Part shown: piece by piece, positions 1 through 9,855 of the stretch | How the letters are laid out: each line of letters opens with the position of its first letter | Numbering within the stretch: position 1 is the first letter of the stretch | NCBI GenBank assembly: GCA_937969495.1 | Contig: CALBVY010000042.1 | Location: 1-40,863, forward strand | Length of the DNA: 40,863 nt | Origin: an uncultured Verrucomicrobiales bacterium | Lineage (GTDB): Bacteria > Verrucomicrobiota > Verrucomicrobiia > Verrucomicrobiales > Akkermansiaceae | Direction: 5' to 3' | Made by a program: the position numbers and the translations under genes | Notes under the pieces: generated by a model | Database searches by the model: none | What the model was told of the DNA's origin: nothing | What the model saw: only the letters and a program-made list of their open reading frames with translations

Positions 1-2
1 AC

Positions 3-41
3 GTCTCCACGGGCAGCTCCGCGGAAGAAAAACTTGCCTAA
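3..41 (+). CDS. Possible C-terminal tail of a gene cut by the left edge
   Basis: Reading from base 3, the frame gives VSTGSSAEEKLA and then TAA at 39-41. This looks like an ordinary hydrophilic protein C-terminus. It is only 12 codons long, and frame 1 is also open (to a TAG near 150), so the assignment is weak. No function can be suggested. The rest of 42-179 holds no gene or clear terminator that I can see. Confidence 0.25.
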   Translation, partial: VSTGSSAEEKLA

Positions 42-179
42 TCCCACTAAAAAACATCTAATTCAAAGCAACCTTGGGTGTCATCAATTACGGCACAACG
101 ACCAATACCCTTCGGTGTCATTTTTATTTGGCTCAACACGCCATCAGTAGAGAGTCATGCATAATGGCGCAACACGTAA

Positions 180-938
180 TCATCGGCGCACTGGAATATC
201 ATTTTCAGCAAAGACCTCCTTTGCCTCCGCTACCGTGTGCTCACCAAAGTGAAAAATACTTGCGGCAAGGACAGCATCAGCTTTTCCATCTCTGAGAACG
301 TCAACCATATGCTCAAGATTCCCTGCACCACCAGATGCAATCACTGGGATATTAACCGCCTCACTAACAGCACGTGTCAGCTCAATGTCATACCCGGCTT
401 TGGTGCCATCTGAATCCATACTTGTTAGAAGAATCTCCCCCGCCCCACGCTCAGCACATTCTTTTGCCCACGCCACGGCATCTAGCCCTACTGGCGTGCG
501 TCCACCGTGGGTGTATACGCCCCATTTCTCTTTGCCCTCGCGCTTAGCGTCAATAGCAACAACGATGCATTGATTACCAAAAGCTGTGGCTCCTTCATTA
601 ATGAGTTCAGGCCGGTTCACTGCTGCGGTATTCACTCCTACCTTATCAGCACCAGCAAGAAGCATCTCACGCATGTCATCTACAGATCGGATACCTCCTC
701 CTACGGTAAGAGGGATAAAGCACTTCTCAGCAGTGCGACGCACGACTTCTACCATCGTTTTACGTTCGTCTGAAGAGGCTGTAATATCTAAAAAGACAAG
801 TTCATCCGCCTCCTGATGATTGTAGGCAATGGCACACTCAACAGGGTCTCCGGCATCGCGGAGATCAACGAAATTCGTGCCCTTGACCACGCGGCCATCA
901 GTGACATCAAGACATGGGATAATACGTTTGGCTAACAT
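180..938 (-). CDS. hisF: Imidazole glycerol phosphate synthase, cyclase subunit HisF
   Basis: HisF uses ammonia from HisH to turn PRFAR into imidazole glycerol phosphate and AICAR, joining histidine and purine metabolism in the cytoplasm. The 252-residue length is the normal family length. The start [12 protein letters not shown] places catalytic Asp at residue 11, and the second catalytic Asp falls at 130 (VVAID), both at canonical positions. The phosphate-binding motifs LTVGGGIRS and IASGGAG are intact. It is the last gene of a minus-strand run after uppP and a nuclease, 20 bp downstream of the nuclease stop. No other his gene lies in the window, so it is detached from hisH and the rest of the pathway here. 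There is no Shine-Dalgarno before the ATG. Confidence 0.98.
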   Translation of the reverse strand: MLAKRIIPCLDVTDGRVVKGTNFVDLRDAGDPVECAIAYNHQEADELVFLDITASSDERKTMVEVVRRTAEKCFIPLTVGGGIRSVDDMREMLLAGADKVGVNTAAVNRPELINEGATAFGNQCIVVAIDAKREGKEKWGVYTHGGRTPVGLDAVAWAKECAERGAGEILLTSMDSDGTKAGYDIELTRAVSEAVNIPVIASGGAGNLEHMVDVLRDGKADAVLAASIFHFGEHTVAEAKEVFAENDIPVRR

Positions 939-958
939 TGTTGGATCAATTAAAAGAG

Positions 959-1684
959 TTATCGGACACCCCAGGCACCGTAGTTTTTCGACTTAGCATA
1001 TTTCTCTAACTCGTAGAGATGTGATTTATGACGTGCCGCCGGGGTATTGTCGGGTAGTGTCATGGGTTTGGTATGAATCCTACCCAAACCCTGAGCTACC
1101 AGTAACTCGTGTAGATAACGTTCCTGCCCTTCCCACTGCACAATGACATAAGCATAAATTCTGTGAGACCCATAAACCTTTTCACGTGTGGTAGCGATTC
1201 TAAATCTCTTTCCTTTGAGAAGCTTTATAACGAACTTTTTTGCCACTACCCCTACTTGCGTTGTTTCATGCTGATCAAGCCCTCCCATGGCTGCACCTTG
1301 CTCAGAAATACGCTTGTGATTAGTGTCACCATTTCCATAAGTACGGGCGGCACTCTCAGGAGCATCCACATAATATAAACGCACTTCTTCTTTTCCCTTA
1401 GGGGTATTGATGTGAAAGCTATCTCCATCGTTGCCCCGGCGATCGATCAACTGACAGTCATCTAACAACTCAAACCGATCCGAAGACAACCTCACAGGGG
1501 TCAGTAAACTGGAGGCAACACCAGACTCCTCACTGGGAAGAGACATCTCCACATTTTCATCTCTCACTGAGCCTTCACGCTCCTGTCCGCCTTTTGTCTC
1601 TTTAAACTTCATCCAGGCCACCGCTGCGATCACAATGATGGTAAATACAGTACTAATGACGGTGTTTTTTTTCTTTCTTGCCAT
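959..1684 (-). CDS. Membrane-anchored thermonuclease (SNase-like) family protein
   Basis: A 241-residue protein with a lysine-rich N-terminus and one hydrophobic segment (about residues 8-25), so it is anchored in the membrane or exported. The SNase-like fold spans about residues 75-240. The motif [10 protein letters not shown] gives R102, D107 and E110 with the spacing of staphylococcal nuclease R35/D40/E43, and [10 protein letters not shown] supplies a plausible second catalytic arginine at R175. The catalytic set therefore looks complete, and phosphodiesterase activity on DNA or RNA outside the cytoplasm is likely. The linker at about 30-70 is acidic and serine-rich. It lies between uppP (46 bp upstream) and hisF (20 bp downstream) on the same strand, a grouping with no obvious functional logic. 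Confidence 0.85.
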   Translation of the reverse strand: MARKKKNTVISTVFTIIVIAAVAWMKFKETKGGQEREGSVRDENVEMSLPSEESGVASSLLTPVRLSSDRFELLDDCQLIDRRGNDGDSFHINTPKGKEEVRLYYVDAPESAARTYGNGDTNHKRISEQGAAMGGLDQHETTQVGVVAKKFVIKLLKGKRFRIATTREKVYGSHRIYAYVIVQWEGQERYLHELLVAQGLGRIHTKPMTLPDNTPAARHKSHLYELEKYAKSKNYGAWGVR

Positions 1685-1730
1685 AGATTTGTTAGGTTGT
1701 TTTTTCTAAGCTATACTCTGCCTAAGAGCT

Positions 1731-2585
1731 TTATCCTGCGAACGAGAAATAGAGGATACCTGAAATGCCAGCTGCAAAGCAGTAGTAGGCGAAATACTGA
1801 AATTTCCCCCGCCGAATTGCGGTCATCACTAAGGCTACCGCTAAAACCCCTACGATAAAGGCGCTCAATGCTCCTGCTAGGTATGGAGCCATCGTCTCTG
1901 GAGTAAATTTCTCTTTAAACTCATCCAATTTAAAAACCACTGCACCTACAATGGCTGGAATGGACATAAGAAAGGAAAACTCCGCAGCCTTTTTAGGATC
2001 TACTCCTGAGATAAGACCTGCAGTAATGGACGATCCACTGCGTGAAATACCAGGTAGAATAGCAATAGCCTGCCCTATGCCCATGGCAAGTGCGCCCACC
2101 CAGCCGAGCTTACGATGCTTAATCCGAATGATCCGTGGAGCTAATAACAGCGCACCTGTAACAAGTAAAAGACAAGAAACCACTACTGGATTATCATAAG
2201 CACGTTCAAAGACATCACCCAGAGTCACCTTCTCACTCTCACCTGTCACCGCATCAGTAGCAAACTTGATCGGCGTAATTACCAGCACAACAGCCGGAAG
2301 GGTGGCTAGCCCCAGAAGCCAAATCCAGCGGCGATCCTCTTCTAGTTCCTTCGTCCAGAGCGAGCGCGTCATATTCCATAATCGACGCCAGAAATACGCC
2401 AACACACTCATGAGCGTGCCTAGGTGTAGAATAACCTCAAAGACAATATCATTAGCCTCACCTTCAGCAAATGGCCTCATCCCCAGAAGAAACTGAGTAA
2501 GCACAATATGACCAGAGGATGAAATAGGGAGAAACTCGGCCAATCCCTGAACGATGCCGACGACGATAGCTTGCCAAATTTCCAT
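1731..2585 (-). CDS. uppP: Undecaprenyl-diphosphatase UppP (BacA)
   Basis: UppP is an integral membrane phosphatase that recycles undecaprenyl diphosphate to the monophosphate lipid carrier for peptidoglycan and other wall polymers; overexpression gives bacitracin resistance. Both signatures are present: GLAEFLPISSSGH near the N-terminus and PGISRSGSS in the second half. Several hydrophobic helices follow, ending at the C-terminus. The open frame continues upstream to 2660, but the conserved MEIWQAIVVGIVQGLAEF start at 2585 matches the family N-terminus and gives 284 residues. A weak GAGAGG lies about 12 bases before this ATG. It leads the uppP-nuclease-hisF run and is divergent from the DUF1460 gene. 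Confidence 0.96.
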   Translation of the reverse strand: MEIWQAIVVGIVQGLAEFLPISSSGHIVLTQFLLGMRPFAEGEANDIVFEVILHLGTLMSVLAYFWRRLWNMTRSLWTKELEEDRRWIWLLGLATLPAVVLVITPIKFATDAVTGESEKVTLGDVFERAYDNPVVVSCLLLVTGALLLAPRIIRIKHRKLGWVGALAMGIGQAIAILPGISRSGSSITAGLISGVDPKKAAEFSFLMSIPAIVGAVVFKLDEFKEKFTPETMAPYLAGALSAFIVGVLAVALVMTAIRRGKFQYFAYYCFAAGISGILYFSFAG

Positions 2586-2811
2586 AATAATAAGATGCCT
2601 CTCAAGTGGAGAACCGCAGAGAAAATAGTTAGCGTTGCTACTCAGGGCAAGAGCATTCAAGTAAAGTGTATCCAGAAAGCGGACAATTTACTGTTCTTCC
2701 ATAGGGTGAACTCAAATAGGCTATGAAACGATATGAAAAAGGCTCTGTGCCTCAGCTCGTTTTCTCGATTTCAAGTTTCCCATCTTCAAAAAAGAGGCTA
2801 TTTTATGAAGT

Positions 2812-3678
2812 ATGCGAATGTTCCTTATCGGGCTGCTCCTACTCCTACCTCTCACGGCTCACTCTGGAGAACACCTTCCCCTCTCCAGCACATTCAAAGG
2901 TCAGGAGAAATTCAACCAGATGGCGCGAAAAGCTGTGGCTGAACGCTGGGGGCGTCTTGATATCGGTAAGCGTATGGTCATGGTAGCCAAAGAACTAGAA
3001 GGTCTACCCTACAAGTCCTACACCTTGGAAATCCACAATCACATCGAGAGCCCATCGGTTAACTTTACCGGCATGGACTGCTGGACATTTTTTGAAACCT
3101 GTTTGGCATTTTGCCGCATGCTAGAAACACCTAAAAAACGCTACACACCACAGGATTTACTCAAGCAAATCGAATGGACACGCTACCGGAATGGTCGCTG
3201 TCAGGGTAATTATTTAGATCGTATTCACTACTTAGTGGAATGGTATGAAGATAACCATAAGCGCAAGAACATCAACGATCTTACCCGGAAGTTCCCCACC
3301 CAGAGAATGCAGAATCGATGCCAAGAAATGAGCCAACTATGGAAAAGCTACCGCTACCTCAAGCATAATCCAGATTTACGCCAGGGCATGGCACAGCACG
3401 AAAAGAGGCTGACACAGAAAAAATTTTACATGATCCCCAAACACAAAGTGGCTAGTATCGAAAGCCACCTTCAAAATGGAGACATCATCGGTATCGCACG
3501 TCACGATCATGGCAGCTATTGCTCGCATGTAGGCATCATCGTCAAAGACTCTCAAGGGCGAGCAAGATTCATGCATGCTTCCACTACCTATAAGAAAGTG
3601 GTCATTGATAGTAGTATCTCCAACTACCTGAAAAAATTCAAGAAGCATGCAGGCATTCTGGTAGCCCGTCCTAAATAA
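2812..3678 (+). CDS. Exported DUF1460 (NlpC/P60-like amidase-like) protein
   Basis: A 288-residue protein with a signal peptide (MRMFLIGLLLLLPLTAHSG). It matches the DUF1460 family, papain-like proteins thought to act as N-acetylmuramoyl-L-alanine amidases or cell-wall peptidases. The presumed nucleophile is C90 in FTGMDCWTFFE, and the presumed His is H239 in SHVGIIV. The C-terminal block HASTTYKKVVIDSSISNYL is also characteristic. The family usually has DCTTF where this protein has DCWTF. The start could be the ATG at 2812 or the next at 2818; AGAGG sits about 15 bases upstream. The giant secreted protein starts 42 bp downstream on the same strand. The substrate is inferred from the family only. 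Confidence 0.85.
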   Translation: MRMFLIGLLLLLPLTAHSGEHLPLSSTFKGQEKFNQMARKAVAERWGRLDIGKRMVMVAKELEGLPYKSYTLEIHNHIESPSVNFTGMDCWTFFETCLAFCRMLETPKKRYTPQDLLKQIEWTRYRNGRCQGNYLDRIHYLVEWYEDNHKRKNINDLTRKFPTQRMQNRCQEMSQLWKSYRYLKHNPDLRQGMAQHEKRLTQKKFYMIPKHKVASIESHLQNGDIIGIARHDHGSYCSHVGIIVKDSQGRARFMHASTTYKKVVIDSSISNYLKKFKKHAGILVARPK

Positions 3679-3720
3679 CGCGCATCTGAGCCCTCTTCAT
3701 TCATCAAATTCAAGATTACC

Positions 3721-6700
3721 ATGTTTTCTCTTATCCACCGCCTGCTACTCACTCTCGCCTTCACTTGGCTCTGCTCTCTCCAGCTTTTTGCGCAAGCGAA
3801 CCATGATAAAACAATCCGTCTGACAGCAACGATCCAAGAAACTCCGGATCAAATCCAGCTTAACTGGCTAGCGGCATCCAGTCCGTCATATTTGATTACA
3901 CATCAGAAAATATGGCGCCGCACCCCTGGAGCTACATCATGGGGAGATGAGTATGCTAGCCTATTACCCAGCGATCTCACTTATACAGATACCAACGTAA
4001 CCCCAGGCGAACGCTACGAATACAGAATTATCCGTCTGTTTTCCAATGGCCCGATCGTTTCCACTGGCTACATCGAATCTGGCATTCGCATAGCTGAGGT
4101 GGATCGGCGCGGCACTTTGATCCTTCTTGTTAAAGAGGATGCCGCCCTGGCTTTAACAACGGAGCTAACTCGACTACGCAACGATCTAGCCGGTGACGGC
4201 TGGCATATCATCCAAGAGAATATCACCGCTGCACAAACAGTCACCGATGTGAAAGCCATCGTTACAGGTCACTACAACAGCCCTTCCACACCTGATGTAA
4301 AAAGTGTCTTTATTCTCGGTAGAGTGCCCGTTCCTTACTCCGGTAACATCGCTCCGGATGGTCACACTAACAACCATCAAGGCGCCTGGCCAGCAGATGT
4401 TTTCTACGCAGAGATGGATGGCATCTGGACCGATACCTTCGTCAACATCACCTCTGCTCCCTCCCGGACAGATAATATCCCCGGTGATGGTAAATATGAT
4501 CAATCTATTCTGCCCAGTGCCGCAGAACTTCAGATTGGACGTGTTGACTTCAATGGGATGACCGTATTTCCCGATGCCAGCACCTCGGAAATTGACCTCC
4601 TCCGTCGCTACCTCGATCGTAACCACGATTACCGACATCTCCAAGGAAACTACACATCTGTACCGCGCCGAGGTCTTATTGATGATCACTGGGGGTACCG
4701 AGGTGAAGATACTTTTGCATCGAATCCATGGTGGAACTTTACTGCCTTCTTTGGAGCTAACAATGTCAGCAGCGCAAATTGGTTTAGCACCTTGGAAACA
4801 AACACCTATCTGTGGGCATTTGGTGGTGGCCCTGGCTCATACACCAGCGCGAATGGAATTGGCACATCAGCACAATTTGGCACGACTGATTCCAAGGCAG
4901 TCTTTTGTATGATGCTCGGCAGTTACTTTGGTGACTGGGATAACAACAATAATTTCCTCCGTGCCCCTCTTGCAAATACCACCGGAGGACTTGCTCTAGC
5001 CAATATGTGGACGGGCAGACCGCACTGGCATATTCACTCAATGGCAACAGGTAGACCTCTCGGCTACGGCACTCTCATTACTCAAAATAACTTAGGTGAC
5101 TACCCAACAGGTTTTGGCGGAGGGCAAGTCCATATCGCCCTCATGGGTGATCCATCACTCAGACTTTTCCCAGTCCAGCCGATCACCAGTTTAAGCAGCA
5201 CAGATACCCCAGGCAAAGTAAACCTCAGCTGGACGGCTTCTACAGACTCTAACATTCAAGGCTATGCCATCTACCGTGGCGCAGCCGGTGCCGATACCAC
5301 AGGAGATTTTGTCCGCCTCAATAACACCCTTGTTACTACGACAAGCTATGATGATCTCTCTGGTGTTCCCAATACCGCATACACCTACATGGTTCGTGCT
5401 GTAAAATTAGAAACCAGCGCCTCAGCAAGCTATCTAAACTCTAGCCAAGGCGTTTTTATCAACGCCACACCTGGCGCCGTCACCGGCCCTGAAATTTCTG
5501 TCACTGGAAATAATCAACCTATCCAGACAGGTTCTACCGGCTCACTTGAAAGTAACCATACTCACTTCGGATCTGGAGAGATCAGCCTTTTTTCAAACTC
5601 CTACACATTTACCATCACCAATGATGGCACCAGTGACCTCACTCTATCAGGCACTCCCATCATCAGCCTCTCAGGCACCCACTCTGCGGATTTCTCAGTA
5701 ACATTACAGCCCGCTACCACCTTACTACCAGCAACAACCAGCAGCACATTCAGCATAAACTTCTCGCCCTCAGCCGTAGGAGAGAGAACAGCCATTGTCA
5801 CAATCGACTCCAACGATGCCGATGAAGCCAGCTTTACATTTACCATCACCGGCATCGGCACACCCAACACACCCGATATCAATCTCCCCGTCAACAGCTT
5901 CGCAAAAACACTCGCCGCAGGTGCCACCGGAACATCAACCATGAACATTGAGAATAACGGCTTAGGAAACCTCGACTACAGCATCACTTCCAAATACCTC
6001 TACCGTGACTCCAATCATACTTCTGGCCCCACTTACCAATGGACAGATATCTCATCGGTTGGCACCGAAATCACAAGCTGGAGCGGCTCAGCAGACCCCA
6101 CAGACAATGGCGGCAGTGCAAGCATTCCCATTGGGTTTAACTTTCCATTTTTTGACAGTTTACACTCTAATCTCGTTGTCTCCACAGAAGGGTTCATCAC
6201 ATTTGGCAGCTGGTTAGATACCCCTGTTAACACTCTGAGCCTACCAAGCCTTGGCGCCCCTGAGAGCATCATCGCGGTATACTGGGATGACTTAGATCTC
6301 CGTTCATCTTATACGGCAGCAAATCAAGGCCGAGTTTACTACCTGCAAACCGATCCTGATACTTTCATCATTCAGTATGAAGGCGTCTATCAATTCAACT
6401 CTTCTCCATCCATCAGTGATGATCGGCTTAGTTGCCAAATTGTTCTGAAATCAACAGGTGAAATTCAGCTTTATTATAAGTCTGTGCCATCCACTGATCT
6501 CTACACAGTAGGTATACAAAATGCCTCTCTCGACGAGGGACTCACCATTGCTGCTAATTCAACTTTCCTCACAAACATGATGGCCGTCCGGATCTTACCT
6601 CCCGCAACAAGTATTGGTAACTGGCTCAGCACTAGCCCTACCACAGACACCGTGTTACCCTCAACAACTTCCAGCAACACCCTAACATTTAACCCTGCCA

Positions 6701-7590
6701 CTCTTCCATTTGGCTCTTACTACGGATGCCTTGTTATTCAATCCAATGATCCAGACTCACCTGTTCTCAATGTAGATCTAGAAGTAGAAGGGGGGCTTAA
6801 TCATGCCGAAATCGACTTAACAGGAAATAACATCGTCATCCCTTACAATAGCACAAGCCCCCATGTATCTAATCATACTGAATTCGGTGAACGCAGTAGC
6901 ACGGATCCTACTTTAACTCGCACTTTCACCATCACCAATAGAGGCAATAACAACCTAACACTTGGAGCCATTTCCATCACAGGTTCAGACTTTACGCTCA
7001 CAGCTCCTCTCACCAGCACGATCGCTCCAGGCGCGCTAACGACATTCCAACTCAGTTTCCCCATGTCAGCACTACCTGGGAATTATACAACTACGGTTAC
7101 CATCCCATCGAACGATGATAACGAGGCATCCTACAGTTTCCTGGTCTCCGCGACCAAACTAAGCAAACTACAGACGTGGCGTAAAACACACTTTGGCAGC
7201 TCTACCAATATCGGCTCTGGTGCCAACGATGCAGATCCAGATGCGGATGGCTTAGAAAACCTACTCGAATACGCTCTTAATGGTAACCCTAACACCCATG
7301 ACATCAACACTGTCTTACCCACTCACGCACAAGATCTCAGTGGTAGACTCCAGCTCATTTTCCATCGCTATGCAGATAAAACAGATATTAACTACATCGT
7401 TCAAGCAAGCAATAACCTAACAACATGGAATGACATCGCCTCCAGTACTGAGGGCGCGGCCATAATCAATCTCAGTGCTTTTGCCGTCAATGAAACAGCT
7501 ACCACCCCTGCTGTGGTCACAGTAACAGATACGGTAAGCCCTCTCACAGAAAGGTTTCTACGCCTTAAAATCGTAGACACTACTGAATGA
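3721..7590 (+). CDS. Giant secreted protein: degenerate gingipain-like domain, Fn3, two choice-of-anchor-D domains
   Basis: A 1289-residue exported protein with a signal peptide of about 24 residues. Residues 150-460 resemble the peptidase C25 (gingipain) fold: a strand-rich start, ILGRVPVPYSG, then GGGPGSYTSA and SYFGDWD. Aligned by eye with RgpA/B, the catalytic His position is P371 and the catalytic Cys position is S401, so it is probably not an active peptidase. After this come a fibronectin-III domain (about 483-583), a choice-of-anchor-D domain (591-717), a nidogen-like beta domain (755-960) and a second anchor-D copy (1027-1147). The C-terminus holds a DADPDADGLENLLEYAL calcium-type block common in Verrucomicrobia. 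Likely role: surface binding or adhesion. It overlaps the convergent dxr stop by 11 bp. Confidence 0.75.
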   Translation: MFSLIHRLLLTLAFTWLCSLQLFAQANHDKTIRLTATIQETPDQIQLNWLAASSPSYLITHQKIWRRTPGATSWGDEYASLLPSDLTYTDTNVTPGERYEYRIIRLFSNGPIVSTGYIESGIRIAEVDRRGTLILLVKEDAALALTTELTRLRNDLAGDGWHIIQENITAAQTVTDVKAIVTGHYNSPSTPDVKSVFILGRVPVPYSGNIAPDGHTNNHQGAWPADVFYAEMDGIWTDTFVNITSAPSRTDNIPGDGKYDQSILPSAAELQIGRVDFNGMTVFPDASTSEIDLLRRYLDRNHDYRHLQGNYTSVPRRGLIDDHWGYRGEDTFASNPWWNFTAFFGANNVSSANWFSTLETNTYLWAFGGGPGSYTSANGIGTSAQFGTTDSKAVFCMMLGSYFGDWDNNNNFLRAPLANTTGGLALANMWTGRPHWHIHSMATGRPLGYGTLITQNNLGDYPTGFGGGQVHIALMGDPSLRLFPVQPITSLSSTDTPGKVNLSWTASTDSNIQGYAIYRGAAGADTTGDFVRLNNTLVTTTSYDDLSGVPNTAYTYMVRAVKLETSASASYLNSSQGVFINATPGAVTGPEISVTGNNQPIQTGSTGSLESNHTHFGSGEISLFSNSYTFTITNDGTSDLTLSGTPIISLSGTHSADFSVTLQPATTLLPATTSSTFSINFSPSAVGERTAIVTIDSNDADEASFTFTITGIGTPNTPDINLPVNSFAKTLAAGATGTSTMNIENNGLGNLDYSITSKYLYRDSNHTSGPTYQWTDISSVGTEITSWSGSADPTDNGGSASIPIGFNFPFFDSLHSNLVVSTEGFITFGSWLDTPVNTLSLPSLGAPESIIAVYWDDLDLRSSYTAANQGRVYYLQTDPDTFIIQYEGVYQFNSSPSISDDRLSCQIVLKSTGEIQLYYKSVPSTDLYTVGIQNASLDEGLTIAANSTFLTNMMAVRILPPATSIGNWLSTSPTTDTVLPSTTSSNTLTFNPATLPFGSYYGCLVIQSNDPDSPVLNVDLEVEGGLNHAEIDLTGNNIVIPYNSTSPHVSNHTEFGERSSTDPTLTRTFTITNRGNNNLTLGAISITGSDFTLTAPLTSTIAPGALTTFQLSFPMSALPGNYTTTVTIPSNDDNEASYSFLVSATKLSKLQTWRKTHFGSSTNIGSGANDADPDADGLENLLEYALNGNPNTHDINTVLPTHAQDLSGRLQLIFHRYADKTDINYIVQASNNLTTWNDIASSTEGAAIINLSAFAVNETATTPAVVTVTDTVSPLTERFLRLKIVDTTE

Positions 7591-8737
7591 ACCCATGAGC
7601 AGAATGACGCGCATCAAGATCTGCTGAAATTAAAGTTTCAAGATCAGCAGCCTGGAGAGTGCAGTGAGCATCCATCACCTTACCCACAACATCAGCAATA
7701 TCAAGGTAGCCAATCAATCCATCACAAAAAGCATCCACAGCCACTTCATTAGCGGCATTAAAAACTGCGGGTAATGTCCCACCTTCTTCCCCCGCCCTAC
7801 GGGCTAATTGCAACGCAGGGAAATCTTCATAACGCGGCGCCTCGAACTCTAGCTTAGCGAGCTGCGCAAAATCTAACGGACTTAAGCCACCAACTACGCG
7901 ATCAGGCCAAGTAACGGCATATTGGATGGGGAAACACATATCAGTGTTACTCATCTGGGCAAGCACACTACCATCGATATATTCCACCATCGAGTGCACG
8001 ATGCTTTGAGGATGCACGATGACGTCGATCCTCTCCATCTCAATACCAAAGAGCCATCGCGCCTCGATCATTTCCAAACCTTTGTTAAATAGCGTAGAAG
8101 AATCTATCGTTATTTTACGTCCCATTTCCCAAGTAGGGTGTTTAAGAGCTTGCGCCAGCGTCACATGCTTAAGCTCCTCTGCAGAGGTCTGACGGAAGGG
8201 CCCACCAGAAGCAGTGAGAATCAATCGCGAAACCTCGCGCTCCCCCCCCTGATGGCCATTGAGACATTGAAAAATAGCGTTATGCTCACTATCTACAGGG
8301 AGCACATTGACCCCCTTTCGCTCGGCAGCGGCCATTACCAACTCTCCAGCCATCACTAAGATTTCCTTACTTGCCACGGCTAAGTCCTTCCCTGCCTCGA
8401 TCGCAGCCAGCGCAGGGTGTAGGCCAGCGGTCCCCACAATGGCTACCAACACCATATCCGCACCAGCTAATGTAGCTACCTCCAGTAGACCTTCCGGCCC
8501 TAAGTGGATCTGCACCCCCTCAGGCAAGGCCGCCCTTAGCTCACTTTCCTTAGATACGTCATAGAGAGCGACATGCTTCACGCCCGTTTCCTTAGCTTGT
8601 CGCGCCAGATCTACTACACTGGAATTCGCAGCGAGAGCAACGATTTCCATCCTATCAGGAATCTCTTTTGCTACTTTGAGTGTGCTGGTGCCAATAGAAC
8701 CAGTCGATCCTAACAAGACTACTTTACGTTTCTGCAT
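7580..8737 (-). CDS. dxr: 1-deoxy-D-xylulose 5-phosphate reductoisomerase
   Basis: Dxr converts DXP to 2-C-methyl-D-erythritol 4-phosphate with NADPH, the committed step of the MEP isoprenoid pathway in the cytoplasm. Its 385 residues are close to the family norm. The N-terminal NADPH-binding motif GSTGSIGTSTL is intact, as is the metal-binding PVDSEHNAIFQ. The helical C-terminal domain follows. The gene is 19 bp downstream of cdsA on the same strand, a classical pairing (cdsA-dxr, often with uppS before and rseP after), though neither uppS nor rseP is adjacent here. The 3' end overlaps the convergent 1289-residue gene by 11 bp. A run of eight G (C8 on the plus strand, 8242-8249) lies inside the coding region. 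Confidence 0.98.
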   Translation of the reverse strand: MQKRKVVLLGSTGSIGTSTLKVAKEIPDRMEIVALAANSSVVDLARQAKETGVKHVALYDVSKESELRAALPEGVQIHLGPEGLLEVATLAGADMVLVAIVGTAGLHPALAAIEAGKDLAVASKEILVMAGELVMAAAERKGVNVLPVDSEHNAIFQCLNGHQGGEREVSRLILTASGGPFRQTSAEELKHVTLAQALKHPTWEMGRKITIDSSTLFNKGLEMIEARWLFGIEMERIDVIVHPQSIVHSMVEYIDGSVLAQMSNTDMCFPIQYAVTWPDRVVGGLSPLDFAQLAKLEFEAPRYEDFPALQLARRAGEEGGTLPAVFNAANEVAVDAFCDGLIGYLDIADVVGKVMDAHCTLQAADLETLISADLDARHSAHGFIQ

Positions 8738-8756
8738 GGGTAAAAAATAAGGTCAA

Positions 8757-9734
8757 TCAATGAGACATCCACTTCAAACAAAAATAAAGTGCAGGAGCGG
8801 TAAAACATAAACTATCGACCAGGTCCAGAGCACCCCCGATACCAGGCAGCGTATTTCCAGAATCCTTCACTCCGATACTCCTTTTCAGAACAGACTCAGC
8901 AAGATCGCCCACTACCGCTAGAAGTGATAGAATAAAGCTTAACCCCATCACCCAGCCCCAGCAGCCAAGCACCGCAAGATCCTCTGGCAGCATGGCATAA
9001 AGGCCACAGCCCGCGAGCTGGGAAAAGAACAATGCCCCGCCAAAGCCCTCCCATGTCTTTCCAGGGCTAATGTGAGGAATCATCTTATGTTTCCCAATCA
9101 ATGACCCCGTAATATAGGCACCCATATCGGCAAATTTGGTAACCGCAATCAGCCAGATCAATAGCCAAGCACCAGACACCCCTCCATCTCCTCCATCAGG
9201 GTAAGGCAGCACTAACAAACGTGGTAAAAAGCTATACAGCACCGCCACGTAGACAAAGCCCAAGGTAGTTATCGCCACTTCGATCACAGTGTCTTTACCA
9301 TCTACAGCTCGGCGTAGCTGTAACACAAAGCCTCCTGTCACCACCACTGAAACAAATACTACATCAAGCGCTAATAACGATTCTAATGCATCATACCCCT
9401 CAAGGGCAATTTTTACCCCCACTGTCACCAAGTAAGCAACGCCCATTAACATCCCCCATCTCGGCTGTGATGGCATACCACCCTTGCGCGTCATTTGAAA
9501 ATACTCCCTAACGGTAAAAATCCCAAGTAATGTCAAAACACCCACAAATGCCCAAATGTTATCACTTAGAAAAACAAGCGTCACCAATGCCCATAAAAAT
9601 ACGGTGCTCATTAATCTAGCGCCAAAGACCTGCGCCTTGGATTTTTTAGGTTCGGAAGAAGAACTCATGGACATGGGTATCCAAGCGGGTTCCGAGGATA
9701 GTGGCAATGAGATTTGCGACAACTTTTCTCCCAT
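8757..9734 (-). CDS. cdsA: Phosphatidate cytidylyltransferase CdsA
   Basis: CdsA makes CDP-diacylglycerol from CTP and phosphatidic acid at the inner membrane, the branch point for all phospholipids. The protein has multiple hydrophobic helices and the motifs GKTWEGFGGAL and KDSGNTLPGIGGALDLVDSL. The usual PROSITE-type signature reads PGHGG..DR.D; here the His is Ile and the Arg is Leu, a variant I associate with PVC bacteria, so not a defect. The frame is open to 9761, but ATG 9734 has AAAGGTGA six or seven bases upstream, the clearest Shine-Dalgarno in the window, giving 325 residues. It precedes dxr by 19 bp. Confidence 0.94.
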   Translation of the reverse strand: MGEKLSQISLPLSSEPAWIPMSMSSSSEPKKSKAQVFGARLMSTVFLWALVTLVFLSDNIWAFVGVLTLLGIFTVREYFQMTRKGGMPSQPRWGMLMGVAYLVTVGVKIALEGYDALESLLALDVVFVSVVVTGGFVLQLRRAVDGKDTVIEVAITTLGFVYVAVLYSFLPRLLVLPYPDGGDGGVSGAWLLIWLIAVTKFADMGAYITGSLIGKHKMIPHISPGKTWEGFGGALFFSQLAGCGLYAMLPEDLAVLGCWGWVMGLSFILSLLAVVGDLAESVLKRSIGVKDSGNTLPGIGGALDLVDSLCFTAPALYFCLKWMSH

Positions 9735-9855
9735 GAAAATCACCTTTTTGTGCAACCACATCTTTTTTCCATGGTTTATACATCATGTTCGCAGCTCCCT
9801 CCTCACTCTAACGAGTAGCCAGAACACCATTCAAAACCAACAAAACACCAAACTT

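Noticed and set aside
4186-4689. 167-codon minus-strand frame inside the giant secreted gene
   Set aside because: It is a shadow of a real coding frame with clear domains on the plus strand.
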